A program made the translations under genes and the position numbers. The notes beneath the pieces were generated by a model that saw only the letters and a list, made by a program, of their open reading frames with translations, had not been told where the DNA came from and did not search any database. A stretch of 5,152 bases of DNA from Pseudomonadota bacterium (lineage in GTDB: Bacteria > Desulfobacterota > Desulfobulbia > Desulfobulbales > Desulfobulbaceae), in NCBI GenBank assembly GCA_009782165.1, contig WQUH01000121.1, positions 1 to 5,152 on the forward strand, given 5' to 3'. Shown one piece after another: positions 1-5,152 of this stretch. Every line of letters starts with the position of its first letter. The stretch's first letter is position 1.

Positions 1-1628
1 TCCACCACAACCGAGTCCTTGGAAACCTTGGCGGGGGAGGTGGTGGCGATGTAGCTGCTGCGGTGTCCCGGACGATCCAGGATGCGGTCGACCGCCTCCT
101 CGGCCATGAAGCGGGCGGCGACCATCGAGCTGGCGCCGCCGCCGTCGGCGGTGCCCACGACCACATGGTTGCCCCGTTGATCCGCAGCCAGGGCGTAGCT
201 GACCGATTCCCCCTCGCTGAAGGTGGTGGTCAGAATCCGCGGCTGCGCCGGCCCTGTTCCGGTTGCCCTGGCCGCAGCGTCTGCCGCCGACCGCGCATCG
301 GCGGAGGCAACAGCGACCGGAGGCGTATCCGCCGACAGGATGGAAGCGGCCAGCGACGCATCCACCGTTTGCAGTTCCTGAATCCGGATGGTGTTGTCCC
401 ATATCTGCATGCGTCTGATCTGCACCCTGGTGTCGCCGATCAGCCAGACTTCCTCGACCGAGGCGGCCTCGGCCAGGATGCCTTCCCGGCCGGGCGCCGC
501 CGCCGTCCGCCCCTGGGGAGCGGCCGCCTCCACATCCACAGGACGGGTCAGCAGCAGCAACTGCCGGACCCCGGCCTCGGTGGTAAACCCGCTGGCCGTC
601 ACCTCGTCGTCGATGACATCGACGCTGTAGAGCACATCGTCCTCCCGGCTGACCGGCGTGACCATCGCGCCCTGGACGCCGAAGGACGGATCGACCTCGC
701 CCCGGCCGGTGAAGCGGAACAGGACGGTATCCCGCTTGCCGGGCAGGCCCACCGAGCCGGCGACATAGAGCCGGCCGCTTTCGTCCGCCGCTATGCCGTA
801 TCCCTCGCTGGCGGCGAAGCTGCCCGCCGGAATCGCGACCCCCTGCTCGCCGAAACCGGTGTCGACGGTCCCGTCCGCGCGCAAGCCCACCAGCATGGCC
901 GCATATTTCTTTTTCTCCGTATAGGAGCCGGAAAGAACGAAGGTGCCGTCCCGCCGCTCGACAATGCCTTCGACCGAGGCATCGTCGCCCACCCCGATCA
1001 GGGTGACGCCCTGTTCGCCGAAACCGTCGTCCGGCTCGCCCTGGCTGGTATAGCGGGCCACCACCACAATCCTCCCGGCTGTCCCGTCGGTCGAACCGGC
1101 CACGGTGATCATGTCGGACGGGCTGACCGTCATGGCGGTGATCTCCTCGTTGCCGTTGCCGATCGAGGTCAGCACCACCCCTTCGTCGCCGAATGTCCGA
1201 TCCAACTGGCCGTCCGGACGATAGCAGGCCATGGCCAGATCCCGGTCGCGGCCGTTGTGGGCATAACCGGCCGCGACGATCCTGCCGTCGGAGAGCAGCC
1301 CCAGGGTCAGGGCCTCGTCGTCCCCTGCCGACAGGGAGGTGATCACGGTGCCGTCGTTGTTGAAATCGGCATCGAGCGTGCCGTCGGGATTGAAGCGGAG
1401 GAGCGAAAAGTTGAGTCTGTTGTTCTGCGACGAGGAACCGGCAACCAGGATTTTGCCGTCCGGCTGAATCAGGGCCGCATGGCCGCTGCTCCTGCCGCCG
1501 AGCTCGACCGCCACCTTGCCGTTCAAGCCGAACGAGGCATCGAGCCCGGACACGGCCCACGCGCCCTGCCCGCCGCAGGCGATGGCCAAAACCCAAGATA
1601 GTATGAACACGGAAATCCGACTCGTCAT
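1..1628 (-). CDS. Exported delta-60 repeat protein (predicted beta-propeller-like), C-terminus beyond window
   Basis: No stop occurs in this frame from the start to the window edge (542 codons), so the C-terminus is missing. The protein opens with a signal peptide: Arg4, a hydrophobic core at about residues 5-17, then an Ala-Trp-Ala signal peptidase I site near residue 25. Cys18 gives only a poor lipobox. The mature part carries six D-x-x-F motifs, mostly D-x-x-F-G-x-x-G, starting at residues 30, 86, 143, 200, 256 and 313, a period of 56-57. Between them lie strands of the type QPDGKILVAG (55-64). This is the pattern of the 'uncharacterized delta-60 repeat' family. An Ala-rich linker follows (about 364-463), then one degenerate repeat (about 464-508) without the D-x-x-F motif. 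I chose the ATG at 1628 because GAGG lies 7 bases upstream. In-frame ATGs at 1634 and 1664 are possible. An extracellular or periplasmic location is inferred. Ligand and function are unknown. Confidence 0.85.
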   Translation of the reverse strand, partial: MTSRISVFILSWVLAIACGGQGAWAVSGLDASFGLNGKVAVELGGRSSGHAALIQPDGKILVAGSSSQNNRLNFSLLRFNPDGTLDADFNNDGTVITSLSAGDDEALTLGLLSDGRIVAAGYAHNGRDRDLAMACYRPDGQLDRTFGDEGVVLTSIGNGNEEITAMTVSPSDMITVAGSTDGTAGRIVVVARYTSQGEPDDGFGEQGVTLIGVGDDASVEGIVERRDGTFVLSGSYTEKKKYAAMLVGLRADGTVDTGFGEQGVAIPAGSFAASEGYGIAADESGRLYVAGSVGLPGKRDTVLFRFTGRGEVDPSFGVQGAMVTPVSREDDVLYSVDVIDDEVTASGFTTEAGVRQLLLLTRPVDVEAAAPQGRTAAAPGREGILAEAASVEEVWLIGDTRVQIRRMQIWDNTIRIQELQTVDASLAASILSADTPPVAVASADARSAADAAARATGTGPAQPRILTTTFSEGESVSYALAADQRGNHVVVGTADGGGASSMVAARFMAEEAVDRILDRPGHRSSYIATTSPAKVSKDSVVV

Positions 1629-1630
1629 CG

Positions 1631-1738
1631 TCATGCCTCGGGACAAACGAAATCCAATTGCCATCCAGTCGCAATCAATTCTTGCATCGATATCGACTTT
1701 ACTGAAATTCTCAAGGAAAAACCGCTCCAGGAATGCAT
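1631..1738 (-). CDS. Possible 35-residue upstream ORF overlapping the delta-60 gene start
   Basis: A short minus-strand frame begins MHSWSGFSLRISV and ends at a TGA that overlaps an in-frame ATG (1634) of the delta-60 gene as ATGA, four bases beyond that gene's preferred start. A purine-rich GAGG lies just 5' of its ATG, though closer than ideal (about 4 bases). An in-frame ATG at 1798 would make it 55 residues. The product resembles nothing I recognise. The ATGA overlap is the kind of arrangement seen in translational coupling, but a chance ORF in leader sequence is at least as likely. Confidence 0.15.
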   Translation of the reverse strand: MHSWSGFSLRISVKSISMQELIATGWQLDFVCPEA

Positions 1739-1867
1739 ATTCCTCGTTTTTCTCCTTGCCTGTTCCCGCAACCAGGTCAGAACCCGGCTGGAATACATGC
1801 GTCTGGACGCGCAACAAGGGCAACGGGGCGGTTCGTCTTGACGGGATTTCGATACGGAGCAGGACGA
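1635..1867. other. Intergenic gap between the MoeA-like gene and the delta-60 gene
   Basis: Both flanking genes read leftward on the minus strand. After the MoeA-like stop I find no hairpin with a T-tract. The only inverted repeat seen is a bulged CCTG-TT/AACAGG stem near 1765-1782, with no T-run. No convincing -35/-10 pair was found for the delta-60 gene. A TTGAGA near 1711 is followed by only a poor -10. The right half is moderately AT-rich, as expected of a leader. Confidence 0.4.
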
Positions 1868-2905
1868 TCAGCTCTTGCCGAAGCCGCACACCGGATACTG
1901 ACAGCGGGCGCAGTTGCGGCACAGGCCGCCGTGGCCGAGCGCCGCCAGCTCCTCGCGGCCGATGGTTTCGCCGAGCAGGATGCGCGGCAGCACCAGATCC
2001 AGCACCGTGACCGCATGAAACATGCCGCAGGCCGGAAGACCCAGCACCGGCGTCGAGCCGATCCGGCAGGCCAGAAACATCGCGCCCGGCAAGACCGGGG
2101 TGCCGTACACCACGGCCGACGCGCCCGCCAGCCCGATCCCCAGGCGGGTGACGTCGTCCGGGTCCACCGACATGCCCCCGGAGACGACGACCAGTTCCGC
2201 GCCCTCCTCCAGGCAGGCCGTGATGGCCGCCGCGATCAGGTCGGGATCGTCCGGGGCGAACCGCACCGCCCCCACGGTCGAACCCAGAGCGGCCAGTTTC
2301 TCCCGCAGCACCCCCTCGAACTTATCCTCGATCCGGCCATGAAAGACCTCGCTGCCGGTGATCACCAAACCGGCCCGAACCCCGGGCAGCGGCAGAACCC
2401 GCACCACCGGCGCACCCGACCGGGCAAGGGCCGTGGCCTCGTCCACCACCCGGCGCGGCGCCACCAGGGGAATGAGCCGCAAAGCCGCCACCTGCTCCCC
2501 CTGCCTGACCGGCGTGTTGTCGTGCAGGGTGGCGCACATCACCTCGCCCAGCAGGTTGAAGCGATAGAGCGTCTCCCGGTCGATCTTCAGCAGGCCGTCG
2601 ACCGCCGCCTTGAGGCCGATCTTGCCCTCGACGACCTCTTCGGAATACTCGATTCCCTCGCCGGCCAAAGCCTCGGCCAGGCGCAGGGCCGCCTCGTTCT
2701 CGTGGATCTCGTCCGGCCCCAACCGCAGCACATAGATATGCTCCTTGCCCAGACGGCGGAGGTGGTCCACATCTTCCGCCCGGATGATGTGGCCTTTGCG
2801 GAAGGCCCGCCCCTTGAATTGGTCCTTGACGATCTCGGTGATGTCGTGCGGCAGCACCATGCCCACCGCCTCCTCGACCGAAACAATCCTGTCGCGTCCT
2901 TTCAT
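1868..2905 (-). CDS. MoeA-like molybdopterin-binding protein with C-terminal Cys cluster
   Basis: The product is 345 residues, shorter than canonical MoeA (about 400). The N-terminal half (about 1-175) is a divergent MoeA-type region. Residues about 178-315 form the MoCF (molybdopterin-binding) fold, seen as ITGSEVFHGRIEDKF (182-196), SGGMSVDPDDVT (242-253), PGAMF (273-277) and GLPACGMF (289-296). These match the MoeA landmarks TGdEl, SGGvS.gd.D, PGkP and GLPGNP, but the last has PAC in place of PGN. The final 20 residues hold C329, C332, C335 and C340, a possible Fe-S or zinc site absent from MoeA. The family binds molybdopterin or Moco. Catalysis of Mo insertion is uncertain given the changed motifs. 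The ATG at 2905 follows GGTGG by 9 bases. ATG 2914 and TTG 2926 are alternatives. The gene stands alone, 239 bases from the delta-60 gene downstream. Confidence 0.87.
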   Translation of the reverse strand: MKGRDRIVSVEEAVGMVLPHDITEIVKDQFKGRAFRKGHIIRAEDVDHLRRLGKEHIYVLRLGPDEIHENEAALRLAEALAGEGIEYSEEVVEGKIGLKAAVDGLLKIDRETLYRFNLLGEVMCATLHDNTPVRQGEQVAALRLIPLVAPRRVVDEATALARSGAPVVRVLPLPGVRAGLVITGSEVFHGRIEDKFEGVLREKLAALGSTVGAVRFAPDDPDLIAAAITACLEEGAELVVVSGGMSVDPDDVTRLGIGLAGASAVVYGTPVLPGAMFLACRIGSTPVLGLPACGMFHAVTVLDLVLPRILLGETIGREELAALGHGGLCRNCARCQYPVCGFGKS

Positions 2906-3014
2906 AGCCAACATCCACCCACACAATATCTTTTCTCTTTTCGGCCCATGACCGCCGCATCCGGCCTGAATCGGCCCACTATAGGCCGCTTCGCCTGTTT
3001 GCGCCAGCGGGAAT

Positions 3015-3089
3015 GCGCCATTAACTTTCCGGTTGCAGTCCCCTTCGGGAGCGGCGAAGGAACTGCCCAGCCGCCGCTCCCCGGAGCGC
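3015..3089 (-). promoter_or_regulatory. Candidate structured leader or pseudoknot upstream of the MoeA-like gene
   Basis: Three layers of pairing overlap here. Stem A: 3047-3056 pairs perfectly with 3072-3081 (10 bp). Stem B: 3035-3039 plus 3042-3047 pairs with 3055-3060 plus 3062-3066 (11 bp with a small internal loop and a 7-base loop). The loop of B (3048-3054) lies wholly inside one arm of A, so the two are alternative folds or, if B loses two closing pairs, an H-type pseudoknot. Weaker outer pairs (GCGC 3015-3018 with 3086-3089, CCGG 3029-3032 with 3081-3084) could close the block. Strand is assigned minus because the MoeA-like gene starts 110 bases downstream. A molybdenum-cofactor riboswitch is an obvious idea from context, but I cannot confirm its consensus by eye. 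There is no U-tract in this block. Confidence 0.35.
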
Positions 3090-3116
3090 CCGCCGCGACA
3101 GGCACTTTATCTATGC

Positions 3117-3138
3117 AAAAAAAATGCCGAACCCGGCA
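3117..3138 (-). terminator. Intrinsic terminator, minus strand
   Basis: Read on the minus strand, TGCCG pairs with CGGCA (3138-3134 with 3129-3125) around a GGTT tetraloop, followed immediately by eight T (3124-3117). The stem is short (5 bp) but the T-run is ideal. The nearest upstream minus-strand gene is the LRR gene, ending 164 bases earlier, so this would end its transcript and insulate the MoeA-like gene. Confidence 0.75.
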
Positions 3139-3302
3139 GGACAGAACAGGCGATACAGCAGTGACGAATGGGCTGGGGCGAGATTGCGGCTCACCACCAA
3201 CCCTGGCGTGCTTCGGTCCGCCCGCTATGGATTTTCCTGGATATGACGCTTCTGCAATCCCACTCAGTTCCTTCCCAACACCGATCTGGCGCAGATGATG
3301 GT

Positions 3303-4238
3303 TTAATCCAGGCTACAGTATTGTATCTTGTTATAAAGCATTATTTTTTCTTGTGGATTCATGTATGACTTGTCATGTGTAAAATCTATTTTTAAATATT
3401 TTAAATTATTCATACCGAACAGTAATTCAGCCCCCTTTATTCCTTGAAAAGAACGCAATTCAAGTTCCTCAAGATTTGGAAGGCTTGCTATCCAATTGAT
3501 GTCGAAAACCGTTGGAGAACCAGTTAATTGTAAATACTTTAAATTTTTGAAATCATCGATTTTGCAAAAATTAAACTTCTTCGACGTTGCGCGCCAGATA
3601 CCTAACGATTCAATATTGACCGGAATATGAGATAAAATATCATGCCCCTTGGGGTCAAACAGACCGTATCCGGTTATTGATGGATTTTTTGCAATAGATT
3701 TGAGGGACAAACCGGAACGATCATATTCTTCCAATTCGGTTGCAAACCATTTGAGGATGGGGAAATTTTTGATATCAAATCCGCGCCAATCTTTGGCAGG
3801 ACAAGGAAGTTCCAATGTGACCAATTTTTGAAAAATGTTCGATGGAAATTGCGGTAATTTTTTTTCTTTGAACAGTCCCCATAAATCGCCGTTGACTGGG
3901 TTGTTCATACGCAAATGTTCCAATCGTGTTTCCTCATGTTCCCATTGAATCAAAGATAGAAAATCTATTGGTATGGACAAAAATTTCAAATATTCGAATT
4001 GACAAAGTTCATGAATAAATAAAAAAGTATCTTTTATTGCTTTATTATGTATTGAACTTCCGTGTATTGTTATTGCCTGCGCCTGTTTATTCGCTATCAG
4101 ATCATGATTATCCCATTCAATCCCATTGTCAGAAATATGCGCAAAAGATGAAAAGTTACCCAAGATGCCGTGCGTTGCATGGGGCGCATAGTAATTTTTA
4201 TAGATATAACTTTCTGTCATTGTTTCATGTGGCAACAT
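3303..4238 (-). CDS. Leucine-rich-repeat protein, AT-rich, likely horizontally acquired
   Basis: The product is 311 residues with no signal peptide or membrane segment, so probably cytoplasmic. LRR signatures of the L-x-x-L-x-L type recur, e.g. ESLGIW (about 210), NLKYLQL (232), NLEELEL (255) and NLKYLKI (278), a 23-residue period. Looser copies begin near residues 81 (FEYLKFL), 105 (RLEHLRM), 138 (KLVTLEL) and 161. LRRs form a curved protein-binding surface. No catalytic domain is visible, so partner and role are unknown. Stand-alone LRR proteins of this kind sometimes serve as immunity or effector-binding proteins, but no toxin gene is beside it. Base composition is strikingly AT-rich against GC-rich neighbours on both sides. 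The frame is open upstream to 4385, but that part is GC-rich and unlike the rest. I therefore start at ATG 4238 (weak GGA 8 bases upstream). ATG 4220, beginning MTESYIY, is equally plausible. Confidence 0.75.
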   Translation of the reverse strand: MLPHETMTESYIYKNYYAPHATHGILGNFSSFAHISDNGIEWDNHDLIANKQAQAITIHGSSIHNKAIKDTFLFIHELCQFEYLKFLSIPIDFLSLIQWEHEETRLEHLRMNNPVNGDLWGLFKEKKLPQFPSNIFQKLVTLELPCPAKDWRGFDIKNFPILKWFATELEEYDRSGLSLKSIAKNPSITGYGLFDPKGHDILSHIPVNIESLGIWRATSKKFNFCKIDDFKNLKYLQLTGSPTVFDINWIASLPNLEELELRSFQGIKGAELLFGMNNLKYLKIDFTHDKSYMNPQEKIMLYNKIQYCSLD

Positions 4239-4399
4239 GTTGTTCGTCCATCGGCGCTTGCGGCAGGCTTGTTTATTTTTTGCACCCCGAGGCATGAATG
4301 CGGCATGAAAAAAAACAGAGAACAGGCTACAAGGTGTTCCAAGAGTTGGCGGCGCGCCTTTCGTGGCTGCCGCCTGTATCCGCACCCTGGGAGCAATCG
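4239..4399. other. Divergent intergenic region between LRR and Trm112-like genes
   Basis: This must hold the start signals of two divergent genes. I see no -35/-10 pair good enough to call on either strand. A T-rich run (4271-4281) and an A-run (4307-4315) are present. An inverted repeat, GGCGGC with GCCGCC near 4349-4375, lies just upstream of the Trm112-like ribosome site and lacks a T-tract. Confidence 0.35.
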
Positions 4400-4579
4400 A
4401 TGATCAAGAAAGAACTGCTGGAGATCCTGGCCTGTCCCCAATGCAAGGGGCCGGTGGAGTTGGCCGACGGCGAGGGCGCCATTGTCTGCCGCGCCTGCCG
4501 TCTCCTCTATCCCATCCGCGAGGACATCCCGATCATGCTGATCGACGAGGCCAAACCGCTGGCGGACGCCAAACCATAA
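4400..4579 (+). CDS. Trm112-like zinc-ribbon protein (UPF0434/YcaR family)
   Basis: A 59-residue protein, the usual size for the bacterial family. It shows the family order: LLEILACPQC with Cys12 and Cys15, a short hairpin, CRAC with Cys30 and Cys33, then YPIREDIPIML (37-47). Both CxxC pairs are present, so a zinc site is likely; E. coli YcaR, as I recall it, lacks the second pair. In eukaryotes and archaea Trm112 is the small activating partner of several tRNA, rRNA and protein methyltransferases. The role of bacterial members is less settled. The ATG at 4400 is preceded by GGGAG at 6-base spacing, which decides the start over an upstream in-frame ATG at 4298. It converges with ppsA and is separated from it by a shared hairpin terminator. 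Confidence 0.9.
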   Translation: MIKKELLEILACPQCKGPVELADGEGAIVCRACRLLYPIREDIPIMLIDEAKPLADAKP

Positions 4580-4588
4580 GACATAAAA

Positions 4589-4622
4589 AAGGCCGGCGGC
4601 GCCATCCGTCGCCGCCGGCCTT
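4589..4622 (-). terminator. Strong intrinsic terminator of ppsA, possibly bidirectional
   Basis: A perfect 13-bp inverted repeat: AAGGCCGGCGGCG (4589-4601) pairs with CGCCGCCGGCCTT (4610-4622) around an 8-base loop. On the minus strand the stem runs into six T (4590-4585), a textbook terminator placed 28 bases after the ppsA stop. On the plus strand, 10 bases after the Trm112-like stop, the hairpin is the same but the following TTGTC is a poor T-tract, so termination there may be weaker. Confidence 0.9.
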
Positions 4623-4649
4623 GTCAAACCGATCTTCCCGGCCCGGAGA

Positions 4650-5152
4650 TCAAGGGGCGATGCCCAACTCGCGCTCCTTGGCCGCGATGGCCAGGCGGGT
4701 CTTGACCACCGTATCCGACACCAGGCTGATCGAATCGATCCCTTCCTCCACCAGGAAGGTGGCGAAGTCCGGAAAATCCGACGGCGCCTGGCCGCAGATC
4801 CCGACTTTGCGGCCGCGCCGTTTGGCAACGGCGATCACCGTTTTGATCAGGGTTTTGACCGCCTCGTTCCGCTCGTCGTAGATGTGCGCCACCAGGTCGG
4901 AGTCGCGGTCCAGGCCGAGCGTCAGTTGGGTCAGGTCGTTGGAACCGATGGAAAACCCGTCGAACACGTCGCAGAAGGCATCGGCGGCGATGACGTTGGA
5001 CGGGATCTCGCACATCACGTAGATCTCCAGCCCGTTTTCACCCTGCACCAGACCGTTTTCCCGCATCACCGCAATGACCTTGCGCCCCTCTTCCGGCGTG
5101 CGGCAGAACGGCACCATCAGCTTGATGTTGGTCAGGCCCATGTCGTTGCGCG
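4650..5152 (-). CDS. ppsA: Phosphoenolpyruvate synthase, C-terminal part (N-terminus beyond window)
   Basis: Only the last 166 residues are in the window. The full enzyme is usually about 800 residues. PpsA converts pyruvate, ATP and water to PEP, AMP and phosphate in the cytoplasm, the first step of gluconeogenesis from pyruvate. The segment belongs to the PEP/pyruvate-binding TIM-barrel domain. Counting from the internal Met at 5141, it shows [12 protein letters not shown] (8-19), MCEIPSNVI (43-51, with the Glu expected to bind Mg), [19 protein letters not shown] (63-81, metal and substrate site) and [10 protein letters not shown] (113-122), whose Cys116 aligns with the catalytic acid/base Cys of E. 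coli PpsA. GQAPSD and LGLDRDS separate it from pyruvate phosphate dikinase, which has a CGEHGG-type motif. The stop is followed closely by a strong terminator, so this is the end of its transcription unit. Confidence 0.96.
   Translation of the reverse strand, partial: RNDMGLTNIKLMVPFCRTPEEGRKVIAVMRENGLVQGENGLEIYVMCEIPSNVIAADAFCDVFDGFSIGSNDLTQLTLGLDRDSDLVAHIYDERNEAVKTLIKTVIAVAKRRGRKVGICGQAPSDFPDFATFLVEEGIDSISLVSDTVVKTRLAIAAKERELGIAP

Larger units (their letters stand above)
2906..3302. other. Gene-free GC-rich interval between MoeA-like and LRR genes
   Basis: About 400 bases carry no gene I can support. Open frames exist on both strands: a minus frame lacks stops from about 3298 to 2902, and a plus frame runs through the whole interval. 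Neither has a recognisable domain, a good ribosome site or a plausible amino-acid pattern, and long empty frames are expected at this GC content. The interval contains the structured block at 3015-3089 and the minus-strand terminator at 3117-3138. Bases 3139-3302 are GC-rich with no identified content and end sharply at the AT-rich LRR gene. Confidence 0.5.

Noticed and set aside
63..1601. 512-codon plus-strand open frame
   Set aside because: It is the antisense shadow of the delta-60 gene. It has no domain-like pattern and is rich in Arg, Gly and His as expected of a GC-rich antisense frame, whereas the minus frame shows a signal peptide and perfect repeats.
2978..2983. TATAGT (minus strand) as a -10 element for the MoeA-like gene
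   Set aside because: It matches the -10 consensus at 5 of 6 positions, but the base block 17 upstream (TGGCGC) is a poor -35, so the promoter call is not supported.
2902..3105. Minus-strand ORF of 67 codons over the structured block
   Set aside because: It overlaps only the first few bases of the MoeA-like gene, has no recognisable product and no convincing ribosome site. The hairpins better explain the sequence.
1733..3298. 521-codon plus-strand open frame
   Set aside because: It lies antisense to the MoeA-like gene and continues through non-coding sequence. Its composition is Arg/Gln/His-rich with no recognisable motif.
4239..4385. N-terminal extension of the LRR frame to 4385
   Set aside because: The extra 49 codons are GC-richer, non-LRR and overlap the Trm112-like leader. 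The composition switch coincides with the ATGs at 4238/4220.
4298..4399. Upstream start for the Trm112-like protein
   Set aside because: The ATG at 4298 would add 34 residues foreign to this family of about 60 residues. The ATG at 4400 has a good GGGAG site.
4624..5013. 129-codon minus-strand ORF overlapping ppsA
   Set aside because: It is an out-of-frame shadow of ppsA, which has all the family motifs in its own frame.

Overview
The window looks like a GC-rich chromosomal segment of a bacterium. The mix of a delta-60 repeat protein, a short MoeA-like molybdopterin-binding protein with a terminal cysteine cluster, and PpsA would fit an anaerobic or sulfur/metal-reducing deltaproteobacterial lineage (Desulfobacterota, Desulfuromonadales or similar). 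That placement is an inference from gene content, not from a marker gene.

Layout from left to right. (1) Bases 1-1628, minus strand: a secreted protein with very regular 56-57-residue delta-60 repeats, cut at its C-terminus by the window edge. (2) Bases 1868-2905, minus strand: a MoeA/MoCF-fold molybdopterin-binding protein ending in C-x2-C-x2-C-x4-C. (3) Bases 2906-3302: no convincing gene. It holds a compact block of nested and mutually exclusive base pairing (3015-3089) upstream of the MoeA-like gene, and a clear minus-strand intrinsic terminator (3117-3138). (4) Bases 3303-4238, minus strand: an AT-rich leucine-rich-repeat protein whose composition is unlike everything around it. (5) Bases 4400-4579, plus strand: a 59-residue Trm112-like zinc-ribbon protein. 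(6) Bases 4589-4622: a strong hairpin terminator between convergent genes. (7) Bases 4650-5152, minus strand: the C-terminal end of phosphoenolpyruvate synthase, cut at its N-terminus by the window edge.

The genes do not form one pathway. PpsA is central carbon metabolism (gluconeogenesis from pyruvate). The MoeA-like protein points to molybdenum or tungsten cofactor handling. The delta-60 protein is an exported repeat protein of unknown role. The LRR gene looks like a foreign single-gene insert between resident genes. No mobile-element gene, CRISPR array, tRNA or rRNA was recognised. The items most worth a second look are the structured region upstream of the MoeA-like gene, that protein's cysteine tail, and the AT-rich LRR island.
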